Shown: positions 12,218 through 25,300, numbered from the stretch's first letter. The stretch: DNA of 64,000 bases from Onchidella celtica (GCA_963931925.1 OZ007582.1:32987730-33051729); one strand, 5' to 3'. A program made the numbers and translations. Notes: generated by a model not told the origin, from the letters alone.

Positions 12218-13340
12218 ACGGCATTTCTTCCTTTTCTGGTGGCAGAAGCATTGGGATTGGTGGTGGCGATTGAGTAGGTGTCCTCAATTGTGGTGGGTTC
12301 CTCGCTGGCGTGCTTCTGATCCCTGTGTCATTATCGTAAGAAGTGCTGTCTGCTGGGTATTCAGCTGTTTGTGGAGGGAGTGCATATTTGAATATACTCG
12401 TCTCCTCAGGTGGAGTAGCAGGGACATAATGGCGCAGATACTGTTCCGTAAAGTAACCCTACCTGATCCGTCCATTTTCACAAGGTATTGATCGACTTGG
12501 CGCACTTCGATGATGGTCCCAGTTTTGTCCCATTTTGTGGGGTGAGGTCCAGTTTGATTCTGAATCCTAACTTTGTCTCCGACTTTAAGTGGAGGAGTAA
12601 TGCCCCAAGAATTTCCAGCTGGATTTCCTTTTCATAAATACCGTGGATGATGCAGTCTTTGATGAGCTGATCCATATATGACACCTCTGTTTGACACGAG
12701 TTGCAGGTGACTAGGAATTTGCACTGGGATGCGTGTCCCCTAAGACGAGCTGCAAAGTTGTGTATGGGCTCGTTTCGGTCCTGTCTCATGTTAGACAGTT
12801 TGACTCTGAGGACCATGATGTTTTCCTCCCTCACAGCTAACTTGCGGATAGCTTCGAGGACCTCCTCTACTGGCTTGTGGCTGAGTGAGCCGCCGTTTGA
12901 CCGTGTCAGATCTCGTCGAAGATGTTCATCGCAGCACTCTAGTGGTTGAATGGCCACCTCCTCCCCAAAAATTTTTGTGGCGGTTTTGTACTCGTTCCAT
13001 CTGGCTTTGAAGTAATTCCACGTCTCGGTGGTGCCACTGAGGGAGATGGTAGGTCGTTTGACCTTTTCCACTTTGGCAGTGGAATGAGACTCATGCTCTT
13101 TGCCGTGCAGTTGTAGCAGTACGACAGCCACATCGATGGGATGTTCCTCAGGAGTTGTATAGGCACACCCTCTTATGGGACATGCTATCGATGGCATCCC
13201 TGACGGTCTTGGTCTGGGTGATGAGGAGTCAAATAAAAAAAATCTACAGGAACGGAGCAATCCGACGTAGAGCTGCTCGAGTGTGCAAGGACAGAATTAG
13301 GCTATTCCCTTCCACTGGGCATTGGAACAGACTTCCATCA
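12218..13340 (-). mobile_element. Internally deleted Gypsy-type (Mag-like) LTR element, gag joined to pol 3' end
   Basis: The minus-strand ORF 13260-12478 (260 aa) encodes a Gag-like region (RPTISLSGTTETWNYFKARW, MRQDRNEPIHNFAARLRGHA). It then runs directly into sequence that in another frame reads like the extreme C-terminus of Gypsy Pol (VGDKVRIQNQTGP, KMDGSGRVTLRN). Protease, reverse transcriptase, RNase H and integrase are all missing, so it could only move in trans. Confidence 0.7.
12478..13260 (-). pseudogene. Gag-like ORF of the deleted Gypsy-type element
   Basis: 260 codons. The central part has the capsid-like pattern of Ty3/Gypsy Gag, with RCDE-type charged helices and RLRGHASQCKF, and an upstream CPIRGCAY / HGKEHES zinc-finger-like segment. 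The last ~40 residues are out-of-frame Pol sequence, so the natural Gag C-terminus (usually a zinc knuckle) is absent. Confidence 0.65.
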
Positions 13341-13501
13341 TAAATAACTTGAAAAGAAGTATTTGGTCGGTTGAGCAGACTTTTAATGATTTGACTCATA
13401 CGTCACAATGATGGAAGTCTGTGTAATACAAAATGACAATATGTGAACAATAACGTAACAATGTATCTATATAACTCATAATAATAACAATAGTAATATA
13501 T
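13341..13501 (-). repeat. 161-bp direct repeat (putative 5' LTR)
   Basis: Second copy of the 12058-12217 repeat, starting taaataacttgaaaagaag and ending caatagtaatata. High identity suggests a recent insertion or gene conversion. Confidence 0.65.
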
Positions 13502-13667
13502 TTCTCTAGGGGGTTATGTACCAAAACCATAATCCCACAATTTTCTCTGTAGAGTAGAGAGTGCTTTATTAATATTATGCATAAATTTCATAAACCAACT
13601 GTCCCTTACATGATGTTTTTTTTAATGCATACAGTATCATGAGTATGTTATTTTGGTGTAGAACAAA

Positions 13668-13933
13668 TCGTCGCTATGCTGCAAGACTCCTGTAACTAAT
13701 ATTTTTGGCCAAAATCACTTTTTTCGTTCTTTGGGTCTGAAAATCCATGGCGCATCTTGTGTCAAAAGCTCGTGTCTCAGTTCCTAGCTATATAAATAAC
13801 GATATTCCAATAATCAAGTCCATTATCTTTAGAATCTGCTGGCAGCAATTTTAAGCCAAAGAAAATCAGTTTTTTGGCTCTACTGTAAAAATTTCGGAAT
13901 GTTAGTTATGGGAGTCTTGCAGCATAGCGACGA
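13668..13933. mobile_element. MITE with 32-bp terminal inverted repeats
   Basis: Begins tcgtcgctatgctgcaagac and ends with its exact inverse, gtcttgcagcatagcgacga, with similarity extending to about 32 bp (ttagttat / taactaa). 266 bp, no ORF. Confidence 0.8.
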
Positions 13934-15884
13934 AATGAAAGATGGATGATTTGCAATCTGTATTTGAGCTCGTACTGAGGTCTTATTGCAGCATGATAAT
14001 TACTCTTCTAGTTTATTTATTAGGGGAGGGAAGAGCATGTCATCAAAGGCACCGCATTATATTGTAGTACCTAAACCATACTCGTACAAAGTCTGAGCTC
14101 AGGCAACTTGATCCATTTTTATCCCTTTTTTTGAACCATAAGATAAAACTGATGAGTTTTTCTATATAAAAAAAACAGCAAGGAAAAAAAATTCACTGCT
14201 GCGAGGAAGAAATGCCCAGACCTGAAAAAATTACATGTGAAAGATAGTTCTTTTTGCTACTATGTCTATTCCTTTGACATGAAAGCGAAGTATTGTAATT
14301 TTGTAATAAATGAAAATAGGCCTTAAAACATCGAATAATGCTTTCTCCTCAACATGATGTATAGAAATTTAAAGAGTGATCATTTAACTTCAGGAGGTGT
14401 ATACAGGTATGATTGATTGCAGTGTGGTTAATATACATTTTATTATTCTAGTTAATCTGACACGTTCATTTGTTGCATCTCAGTAGAGTCCAAAATATGA
14501 ACTCTGTCTACACTGTTTTTTTGGCAGCTTTTTCAAGGATGTCAGTTGGTCTTTAATCAGTTCAGTGTGCACTGTATCCCCAGGAGAATGTGGTTTGAAC
14601 TGAATATTAACAGAATTTTTTTTTTTTTTAATCAAAAGAATCTCTAGAAAGAATTACGTGCATCCTAATCACCTTGAACACTAACTGTACTTGACAAACT
14701 GCTGAAATAATTTTTGGTTTGTTTTCTGATTGAAAGGGTAATACTGAAAGACAGGGTGAGGGATTGACGGAGGGGGGTTGGTTTTGAAGGAAGTCTTCCT
14801 GAATCTCTAATTTCCAGCCAGTGATTTCCTTACCTCACTGTCTGTCATTGGGAAATTCTCAGTTTATTGTCACAGCAAATGTCATTTACTAGTTGTTCTG
14901 TCGCTTGACATAATATCTCCATATTTTCATGACATAACGGATTTTAGAACAACAACCTCGCAAAATTGATTATTGATTTAATATAGAATGTACAGCATAT
15001 GCCCAAAGAGCACAAGTCCAGTGCTTTCATAAAACTCGGGTTGCAATATTTAGTAATCTCAACTAGTGCTGAGATTTCTAAAATAAAATAATATGTGATT
15101 TGTAAATTATGTCGCAGAACACATTTTAGCGAGACAGATTAATAAAATGCATCTGTTGCTACTGCACTTAGAATCCCAGAATGTGTCACTGTCATGGGCA
15201 TTTTCTTCAGTCAGTTGAATTTTTTTATTCTTTTGTCCATGTTCCAAAGGAAAAAAAAAAAATTAAAAATAATATCTCAACTTTAGCAGTATATATATTA
15301 TACATTTGTTGTTGTTTTTTTTTAATCCGCAGCTGTTCAGGGCTTACAAGATTTTTTTATATTTTTGTACCAAAATAGACATTCATCTACAAAACATACA
15401 GGCAGTAGGCCTTTTGTCTTTGCTGGGGTACATTTGATCCCCCCCCCCCCCCCTTAATCATCAGTAGCATCAAAATTTTATATTCAACCGGAACAGTTCA
15501 AAACATGTGTTCCATCAAGTCAGAACAACTGGTTTTGAGGTTTTTGATATTTTTTCCCTTGGAAAACTACTACAGTAACAAATATCCTGTTATTGTATTG
15601 TTGTTGGCAATGGTATTCTTTTGATCTGACATCTGTTCCTGCTTCACAGAAGATTAACTCTACAAATGTTACTGGTGTATATCTGTCAGACAAAGCAAAT
15701 GGTCTCATTGATGGTATCTGCAGCAGTTTCCACAGTTATGGGTGTGTGTTTGTACATCTAGTTACATTACCATGTGCCTGTCAGGATGTGATGTTGTCTG
15801 GGATAACATAATTTGGTGGGTCTAGTGCAGGGATTTTTCAAACTGGGTGTATAGAGCCATTTTTCAGGGGTTGCAAGTCGGATG
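13934..15884. other. No gene recognised
   Basis: AT-rich, with a T run at 14612, a C15 run at 15440 and no ORF of recognisable content. Confidence 0.4.
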
Positions 15885-16735
15885 AATAAAGGCAAATTGG
15901 GTTTATGGACACATTCTCAGTTGATATTCCTAGCGTTGTTGTTGTTGTTGGCCTCCTTCTGTCTTGAGAGACAATGGATTGTGCATCCATGGTATCTCAG
16001 TTCGGATTGCCGCAACGCCTGCTATGAGATGACTATACAGTCCATCCTTGAACCACAGGCTTTGTTGAAGTTGTTGCATTTGAAGATCTTCTCATCTGGC
16101 TCAGCGAATATTTCTGCCATCTGCTTCCTTTTTCTCCTACCACTGCTCTTGTCTCCTCTTCTCACTTTTGCGGACGCGTGTCCTGACAGCAGCCATCCAG
16201 CTACTGGGATCCACGGCTTAGGTTTCCCAGTTTGCTGGGTTGATGCTGCCTGTCTTCATATCGTTGATATTCCAAAAGGATGAAAAAGACTAGTTGGGTT
16301 TCATGGACACATTTTCAGTTGATATCCCAAAAAGGATGAAAAAAAAAAACAGTTGAGTTTCATGGACACATTTTCAGTTGATATCCCAAAAGGATGAAAA
16401 AGACCAGTTGGGTTTTATGGACAAATTCTCAGTTGATATTCCAAAGGATGAAAAAAGGTGAGGTGGGTTTGATGGACTCATTCTCATTTGATATTCCAAA
16501 AGGATGAAAAAAGACTGGTTGGGTGTCATGGACACATTCTCAGTTGAAATTCCAAAAGGATGAAAAAAGACCAGTTGGTGTCATGGACACATTCTCAGTT
16601 GATATTCTAAAAGGGTGAAACAGACAGTTTTCAGTTTGGGCTTCAGGGACACTGTCTCAGATGATATTCCAAGAAAATGAAAAAGACCAGTTATATTTAA
16701 CGGACATACTGTGAGTTGATGTTCCAAAGTGCCTT
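15885..16735. repeat. ~56-bp tandem array, about nine units
   Basis: Units contain ggatgaaaaagaccagttgg, gtttcatggacacattctca and gttgatattccaaaa. Unit starts (ggatg) fall near 16278, 16334, 16392, 16446, 16502, 16558, 16613 and 16674, plus one unit at 15885 cut off by a LINE insertion. Confidence 0.9.
15931..16262 (-). mobile_element. 5'-truncated LINE 3' end inserted in the tandem array
   Basis: Flanked by a perfect 11-bp target duplication, gttgatattcc, at 15920-15930 and 16263-16273. The left edge is a (GTT)n run, so the tail reads (AAC)n on the minus strand. Near the tail that strand encodes FKCNNFNKACGSRM, a decayed form of the C-terminal zinc-finger signature (CxxCxRxCxSRxGLxSH) found in some non-LTR elements. 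Confidence 0.7.
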
Positions 16736-16740
16736 TTTAA

Positions 16741-16812
16741 TATTCACATATTGTGTGTGTGTGTGTGGCTCGCTCTTTTTCTCTTTCTTTCTCTCTCTCT
16801 CTCTCTCACTGT
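16741..16812. repeat. (TG)n and (CT)n microsatellites
   Basis: tgtgtgtgtgtgtg followed by ctctttctctctctctctct. Confidence 0.9.
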
Positions 16813-16945
16813 GTTTGTGAAAGAAAAAGGGAGAGAAGCAGATTAGTGGGGAAGAGAAATAAGGTGTATTTGTTGAGAGAAAAGAGTCTTGCATAATGAT
16901 CAGAGCATTGAAAGGGGTCATGGAGCAAGAGGGGTTTAAAACCAC

Positions 16946-17890
16946 TGGTGCCTTGTCACCCTCACAGAAATGATGCTATCTGTCATAGACAGTTCATTTT
17001 GATGTGTGTGATGTGTGAGTGTGTTAATGAGTACAGGATAGTATGTGAAATAAAAGGTCACTGACAGAACAAGAGGCTTGGGATGAGAAGAGTGATGAAT
17101 GTTTGCTAGAAATATTCAAAAGAATTTTATATGAAGTAAGTGCTCAGCCTCTTGTGCATAGCTGGGCTCAAGGACTTCCATAGGATTACTCAATTTTATA
17201 GCTTGTTCTGATTCCACAGCTTTTTCCATTAGCATTGTTGTTGTTTTTTGTAAGACTCACATTGATTTAATTTACAGTACTGTTAGTCAGTGAGTGATTT
17301 GGATTTTTGGATCATCCACTTCAAAATATCTGGATATCCAGATCATGATCCAAATTTTAGACCAGTTAAGAAAATCATATCTGGATCCGCGGTGTGTAAA
17401 GAAGCACTTTGTCTTGCCGCCTTAGAAAAAGCAAACAAACATGCTCCCCATCCACGCATGGGCAGTTGCAAAGTTGCGTTGTGGAAATGAGAACCTGGAA
17501 ATGGAGGATTAGCCCTGGAGTTCTCTTGGGGTTTAAAAAAACATTAGCAAAAGCATTAGTAAAGTGGGAAAAAGTCTGAACAAAAGTAAATGAGAAAGTA
17601 AATTTTCTCTTAATTTTCTTGCACCTAAGTAACCCTGGAATTTAAAATTTTAGCCCTGGAAAAGCCCTGGAAAGGTCCTGGAAAATCTTTCTCGAGGAGA
17701 TGCAGGAACCGGGACATTGCTAATGAAAAGATTGTTTAGACCAAGTTTACAAGTGAACCTAATCCTAGTCCCAACCCTAACTCTAGCCCAAAAATTTTCC
17801 TCGAAATTCACTGTGCAAACCAGACACAGTTTAGTAGTACAGTGGAAATATGTACTCTGGTGTTAAAATTATTTTTTTTTGTATTCACAG
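16946..17890. other. No gene recognised, upstream flank of KMT2C
   Basis: Holds a degenerate ccctggaaa-type repeat (17480-17690) and a telomere-like cctaatcctagtcccaaccc tract (17758-17790). No promoter signal can be supported. Confidence 0.4.
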
Positions 17891-18068
17891 ATGTCAACAT
17901 GTTTGTGTGAAATGCTTACCGCTCAAAGAAGCCTGCGGTGGGCAAATCACAAGTGTCTATAGGCCCATCGTTGGCACCAAATTTATAACACAGTTTGAAC
18001 TCTGTAGCGAGGCCGAGGTAAACAACCTTGACCTGAATTTGTGCCAAGCTAAAACCAGTAGATGGAAG
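17891..18068 (+). CDS. Possible upstream exon (coding or 5' UTR), uncertain
   Basis: Bounded by a good acceptor (ttgtattcacag) and donor (gaag|gtaaga), and open in one frame for 59 codons, including CQHVCVKCLPLKEACGG. However, that frame ends on a complete codon, while the next exon at 18684 needs one base from upstream, so direct coding splicing does not work. It may be a 5' UTR exon, need a missed intermediate exon, or be chance. I do not recognise the peptide. Confidence 0.25.
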
Positions 18069-18345
18069 GTAAGAAATTATGAGTCAGCCCATCTTGAGTT
18101 CTTTTATCTTGCACATAATTAAGTATTGAATGAATTTGCAGTTTCATCATAATATACATAGGGAATAGAGAAATGATTTATTATGAATGTTATTCAGGAA
18201 ATAGTATGGTTTGATATAAATCCAGTAGACAATAGAAGCATTAAAAAATTTATGATTTTTGATGACAAAATGTTATGAATGATGATAAAGAACTTTGATA
18301 AATCAGAAACTCTATTACATTAAAATGGCAAAATTCTTTCCCCAT

Positions 18346-18457
18346 TATAGATATTGCCAAGCCTGTAGGCCGTATATTTTTCAAACGCAAAAAATATTCC
18401 CCTTAGATATTGCCAAGCATGTAGGCCGTATATTTTTCAAACGCAGGAAATATGTAA
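18346..18457. repeat. ~60-bp tandem duplication
   Basis: Two copies of agatattgccaagc(c/a)tgtag followed by gccgtatatttttcaaacgc, about 59 bp apart. Confidence 0.9.
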
Positions 18458-18683
18458 TATGGAATTGCATTATTTTCATGCTTCCTGTCTTCCTAGTGGT
18501 TTAGCGTAAACATTTATATTTATAATACAGTGACTGTGGGCTGGAAGTAATTTGCAATTTTTACTTAAGTGCCCAGAGAAACATAGAAGTCTGGTATGAA
18601 AGAGGTGAGAATTTTCTGAAATAATGTGATCATTAATTTAATTTTAAATGAAAATTTTCCTTTGCTTTTTCCTGTTTCCTCAG

Positions 18684-19374
18684 AAGAAGGAACAAAGGTT
18701 TCACAAGAGAACAACACCTCTCGTGAATCGGAGAATCCATTTCCAGAAATCCAGAGTTCATCAGATTCATCTGCCCCAGAAGAGCTTCAAACACTTTCAG
18801 GCTCAACAAAGTCTGCGGGTGCCGTTGAAGCAACGCCATCTACTGTCAGCACATTTACTACGTCAGATCCATCTCAGTCATCGTCCGAACCACCATCATT
18901 GTCTTTATCAGCACCATCATTATCACAACCTGAGGGTCCACCTTCATCTGCACCAACAACGACAGCTTCCTCATCTTTGGCAGCCAATCAAGATCCATTG
19001 CCACCTAAATTAGAGCTTTCCCTGTCTGGCTCAAAGCGTCCAGTAAAAGGACAAAAAATACGGAAAAAATCTGTCCCTTCCTCTCTAGTTTCAGCATCCA
19101 GTAAATTGCCAACTGTTGATTTCCACAATCAAGACGAAGAGGAACCTCCACTTCACAGCGGCGATAACAAATTGAATGCTGATGATGGATTGGGTACAGA
19201 GACCAACATTTCATTTAACGCAGGGTCTGACCTAGAGGTAGATCAGGAAGCTCCTTGTTTGTTACCAGAAACTTCTGGATTTTTACATTCTACACGAGGA
19301 GGAAACTCAGAGCTCAAACGAGGTCGAGGTCGACCTAGAAAGGAGGGTTTAAACCCACTTACACGCAGACCAAG
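18684..19374 (+). CDS. KMT2C: KMT2C exon: Ser/Pro-rich N-terminus with AT hook
   Basis: Acceptor tgtttcctcag, donor ccaag|gtaagg. About 230 codons of Ser/Thr/Pro-rich disordered protein with a basic KRPVKGQKIRKKS patch, ending in the AT-hook core RGRGRPRKEG near the 3' end. This matches the GRPRKDG AT hook in exon 1 of human KMT2C. It enters one base into a codon and leaves two bases into one. No Met is present in frame, so the start codon is upstream. The following 2.1-kb intron holds MITE copies at 19431 and 20588. Confidence 0.85.
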
Positions 19375-22300
19375 GTAAGGCCAAGATTGTATGTTTTTCA
19401 GATCTGTTTTAAATGTTTTGAAATAATATTGTCGGGTATTTGCCATATTGTTGTATGTGCATTTTTGTTTTTTCGAGAAAATGAGGATTTGAAAAGGCCA
19501 AAACGCAAAAAACATAACATCACAAACACATATCAAAAAGTTTTTAACTGATTCGAATGACACTTCTGAAATCAGAAATGAAAGAACCACTTTTATAACA
19601 AAATCTAAAAATTTGCAAAATGTCACATTCCACAATATGGCCAATAACCCTTGATATGAAAGTGCATGAGTGAATGAAACTGGAGTTTGTTTCATCTTAG
19701 AAATGTAGTTTGTCATCATTCATGTTTATTTGGCCAAAGTCTACTCTCACAAATGTGAGGAGTCCGAGGCAGCACAGAATCAGGGTCATGAATTGAGAAA
19801 TTGAGCAAATCAAGCAAAATGGCAATTGAGGTTCAACTGCAGAGTTTTCAATATTTGACAATTTAAATTATTATGTCCACTATCGTTTCCTTTCAGTAGA
19901 ATGGTAATTTTTTATCCCAGCTGTCAGTTTGCTCGTTTTTCTGAATTTGAGCAGCGGAGGCGTATTAGGGCATTTGTATTGTCCGCAGATACTCTGTGTT
20001 TTCAGAATGTTGAATTGTATTTAGATTCAGAGTAAGGCAAAATTTTGTTGTTTATGGTGGATCATTTTTGTGAAATGGCCGTAGGAATGCCAGTTGAGCA
20101 TCTAAGTACCACAGACACTTTTCTGAAGGTTAATCATGTGTCCAGGACAGTACATACAAATTGGAATATAAGTAAAAACGTCTCATTGTGTATGGCAGCT
20201 GGAAGTTTAATTTTTGTCACTTTGAAAAGGCTGTTGTTATTATAAGTATGTGCGGTCCCCAAGCATTTTGCTCTTGGTGCGCATATGTATACAAACTTAT
20301 CCCTAACCCCGTCCTTATCTTCAACCCTAAATCTTAGCACATCTCTAATCATGCCCTCTGCCCTTTCAGCCAAAAAACAGGAAGAAAACAAAAAGAAAAT
20401 CTGAAAGAATAATTAGGAGTATTTCGGGAGAAGCTCTGTAGCTCTAGAGTCACAAAAGATTTTAAAATATGGACATCCAGTGAAAAAACTTCGGGGACGT
20501 ACGTATTTGTATTTTGTAACAATATTATTTTGAAAATTAAAATGGCTAGCATTCAGTAGAGAAGAGATAAGTATGCTGTATTGTCACTGCTTCACATGGA
20601 TGATCCGCTGTCATTTTTGACACCTTTGAGGCGTTAGAACTGTTTGTTTTCCTGTTATTTCGTGACATATATGTCATCATGATTCTATTAGATTATTACA
20701 TTTTCCCATTGGCACATTTCTTTTTCTATTATCTGATAACCCTCATGCCCAGGAATGCAATGAACCATTAACTGCCTTTTGGCATAAGTCTGGCTTACGG
20801 ATAAGCTCAGTATCTTAGGGCAGTGACAATGCTAGAAGATAAAGACTTAGTCTAAAGTGCCCTAGATGGGTAGATCCAAATCTCTGAAGTGTGAAAGTCA
20901 GTTTTCTACAGAGGCCCATTGCGGATATTGGCCATTTTAGTTGTCAGGACCGACACTTAACCATGGCGATGGTAGCATTGATTTTGATACGTTAGCTGAT
21001 TTGCACTGTGAGCACTTCAGGCGTCGCGAACCAATCGGCGGCGAGCTAAAAAAAAGTTCACTGCAGTAAACAATGACATATGTGCGTTCACCCACATGGG
21101 AGACATTTGGTCAATTCTTTCACTTCGTTTCCTTTGTTTGTAACACGGATGGTAGGGAATCTGACCAGCTTGGATCCATCCTTTCCACCCCTGACATAAC
21201 AGTCAACTGCAATGCAACCAGCAGGCATTTTAACCGCTTATCTCGAAGTTACACTCATCAGCTGATCCACCCGCCATTTTGGGTGTCAGAAGCACTAAAC
21301 AAAAACACTCTGTGACGTCATTTGCAATGGGCCTATAACTGGTCTTTTCCAGGAACTGCTTTTTGATTTACAGAGAATCAATTGGGCAGATGAGCCAATC
21401 ACAAGACTGCTTTCAAAATTCCTAATTCTAATTTGTCTTGTTGAAAGATCATTATTTTGTGGCAGTATGATTGTCTAAGTTGTGTATTTTTTCCCCTTAA
21501 TCTTCAGCTCACGTGGAGTAGGCAGAAGTTTAGGCAGGACCCTTTCTCGTCCTCTTGGCAACCGCAACCTAGGAAGAGGAACTGGTAAAAACTTAGGCAG
21601 GGGGAGCCGAGGTGGACGAAGGGGGAGACCACCTGTTGCGCTAACAGGTTTGGTGACCTCACCGTCACACAGCTCAGAGGGTGAATCATCAAATCAGCTG
21701 CTCTCCCCGCCAGATTTGACTGCTGCTTCAACACCACCTACATTAAAGACGGAAACTACACCCCTATCAGGAATGGCAGATTATGTGAAACAGTCAGCCT
21801 CTACACCTGGCTCCAATGTTGGTGAAGGAGCAAATAGTGGTAAATTTTTTTGAATGTCATGTTTTCTGCTAATTTTGTGAAAATGGGAACATTAACCAAA
21901 GGCACTAGATACAGTAAGATGAGACACTCCCTTCCTTGCGCCTCTCAAAAAATCATGCCAACAGTTTTGTGCACTGCATGAAAAGAATGCTTGACATTTT
22001 GATAAAGTAATGATGGCCATTTGTTACAGTGCCACTGTGTCTTGTAATAAAAAAAAAAAAAGCCAGTTGACAGCGACTGGAGTTTTGATTATAAAAATTA
22101 AAATGCATGACTTCAATCAAGGCCTGCAGTGATAGCAGAACAGTGGGTAAAATTCACTATTTTCTATATATATATTGGCTTTGTAAAATGCGGTATTGTT
22201 CATGATTTCCACGTATTCACTGCTAGGTGGCGGTGGTATCTTTGTTTTAAGTACTATGTTATTTGAGAACAGAAAAGGAGTGGCGCACAAAATCATAAGA

Positions 22301-25300
22301 CATCAGTGCATGAAGTCATTCATCTCATGATATTTCCCACTGATTACTTTTTTTTTAGCAGGTGTTCTGTTTTTTTCTTTTCGTGTTGGTCAGTATTTAA
22401 CAAATAACATGCAAACTCATTATAATGCAAACCCTAAAGGTTTAGCCAGCCCGCTCCTTTTTGCGAAAATGGGCAGTTTTTCTTCTTTTGTCATGACGCA
22501 CATTTGCAACATCATCCTTGAAAATTACGCACAGTCTTTCTGATTTTTTAAACACATTGATAGATTTATGTTGAAGTAGTATTCTTGATCTGCTTTTGAA
22601 ATGTTACACAGTTATGACAATGATTGTCTGTTAGATTGTTAAAGGCTTTTGTTAGAGCCAATTTGATTCACCCAGATTTGTCCATGAATTGGTTGCACTT
22701 TTGTTTGGATAAAGAGTACTCGGGAAGCATAGTTATCCCAATTTACACTCGGGATCTGACTGACCCCAGACACTCACTCTTTTCATAATACATCCTCCAA
22801 GCGAATGTAAAATAGGGTTAAGATTTTTCTCCTGAACTGATAAGTTCAAGGGCAGTAAAATGTCGTGGATTTGAAAACGAATGTTCAAGAGGAGTAGTAG
22901 ATCATGATTCAAGCCAGACATCCAGATAAACATAAAAAAATATAAATGATATGCTTTTTTTTTTTACTACAGTGTGAATTTACAGTGAATTCTGGTTTCT
23001 GAGAAAGAGTGTGAAAGTAGATTAATGGATGATGCTGAATGGATCATCCAAGTGTAGAAAGGTTCAGCATTAGAAGGAGGATTAAAAAACTGATTTACAT
23101 TTCAGTGAGAGAGAACTGAGGTAGATGGTTTTAGATCACAGAATGTTTCTTGTTGTCTTCTTTCTGTCGTATTCTGTGAGGTAGAATATTTTATCACAGC
23201 TCCCTGAGACTGAAGTAACTCAAAAATTCAAAAAATTAATTCTTATATTATGAATATTCAACTACATGCAAAGCTGCATCACATGATGATGATCTTGATT
23301 ATAGACTCCTAAGCAGAAAAACAATCGAAAAGCAAACTTTCAAAACTGTATAGGTGTATCGTCACTGGATCAGTTGTGCCAAAATGAAACGGTGTTTTGC
23401 TTCTATTGAAGTGGCCCAAACTGAATACTACAGTTTTAGAGAATGGTGATGATGTGATGTAGAATGAGATCCTCTTCTTTTCCAAACAAACAAATGAAAC
23501 ACACAAAAAAAAATTTGCAAAAATTCAGAGTTGAGTGATTTTTGCTTAACATTGTTGATGTGTGAGGTATTGGATGTTGTATTTCTGATGCCCTGTTATC
23601 AAGAGTGAAACTTACCAAATGTGTATTTTTGTATTTTAGCACCAACTTCAACATCAGCATCACCTGTACAAGGTACGCCCACCAGCAATCTTCCCAGTCA
23701 ATCATTTGATGTTGCCACAACACCTGAGTCACAGAGGTATGTAAGGTGAACAGCGCAAGATGATTTCAGAGATGTAAATCTTCCGTCTTTTCCGTCCAAA
23801 GCGCAGCTGCAGACTCCGCCCTTTCCGCCCGAGGCACAATCACCAGCCGTCCGCGTCATCCGCCAGTAGCACGAACACCTGCCGTTGTCCTCTAATCGGT
23901 CGGCAGTTCTTTAGAAATCTGGCAAACCAAGTAAGGTCCAATCGTGTTCTTTTCGCTTAGAAGATTTCTTTTGTTGTTGCCTTTCACTTCCGTTGGCCTA
24001 GCGGTGTAGCCTCACTGCCTGTAGCAGTGGTTCACATGCGGTTTCGGACACGGAATTTGGTGGTGGTGATCATGCTAATAGCGTTGCTAGTTCTAGATTG
24101 AGATTTTAAAACTATTTTCTCATGCAGTACGAATCAATTTATGATCTATCACCAAGTGCTATTGGCGCAGGTGGCGTGACTCGGAAGAAATTCAGGTGGC
24201 AGTCGGCAAAGACTAGATCTAGACTAGATCTAGATTTCCATGTCTAGAATAAGATCTGATCTAGATCTAGATTTAGTCTAGATCTAAAGAGAATCGACAC
24301 ATAGGCTACAGGGATTTGGTATCAACTTCTTTTTTAAGAAACTCAGCCAAGACAGTTATGCATTATGCTTGTTTTGTTCTGGTTAACTAGCCCAGTCATC
24401 ATCAGTCCCTCTATAAGACCAAGTGTAATGGATCTAAAGTACAGCCCTTCTAAACCGTGTAAGTGTGTCAGATTCTTTCTTCTTATTGTCTTTCTACTGT
24501 ATAATTTTAATTCAATTAACCAATATCTGGCTTTGTTCTTTTAAAACGGCTAGATTAATTACACTAGATCTAGATCTACATACTAATCATTTTTCTCGGC
24601 GGCTTCTGGACATGCCACACAATTTCCTTCCATACTGTCGCCGTCTGTTTACATCCCTGTGATTTGTTTTAACCCCATAAGTTTAATAATTCCAAGACAC
24701 CAGATCAGAGGCTTTAACCCTTTTGGACACTGACCTCCTGATTTTCCCAGTATCATATCCCTGGCCTCCTGAGCTCATGGTAACAAATGTTACCACATTC
24801 TGCACAGGTGTGCCTGTGTATAGGGATATAGACAGTGTAGGGCATCACCGGTGAACAGGATTCCTTAGGCCAATACATGAGTAGGGATGAAAACTTTTTT
24901 TTTTAACAATCTCACCAACAGTAGATTCCATGGTCCAGTTTATACAAAAGCTATCATCATATCTTAGGCCTGACCATTAAATAAGATTCTAGCTCATTTC
25001 AGTTATTGACAGGACATCTTTTCTGCCTTTCAGTTTTGTGACTGAATTTTGATGGAAAAATTTGTAAGTTCCATTACCACATGAAGATTTGATTGCGCTC
25101 ATTAGCAATTTGCTAGTGAAAAAAAAAAGTATGGTGCGCAGAGGCAGCAATGAATGTAAGTTGTCTAAGAAATGACAAAACAAAACGATGTACAGTGACC
25201 AGAATGAGCTCATCATAACATTAGTGTGTACTTGCAAAGTGGCATTTTTTAAAATGGTCTTCAATTTGAATTTCACGCAGATAGAACGGATGTAGAACAG

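Noticed and set aside
13245..13343. Plus-strand peptide RIRLFPSTGHWNRLPS resembling a LINE C-terminus
   Set aside because: Very short and embedded in the 5' leader region of the LTR-type element; chance similarity to the WNxLP motif cannot be excluded.
15828..16945. Possible hAT element bounding the 56-bp array (cagggatttttcaaactggg ... aaaccactg)
   Set aside because: Ends are only loosely inverted and the 8-bp flanks do not match.
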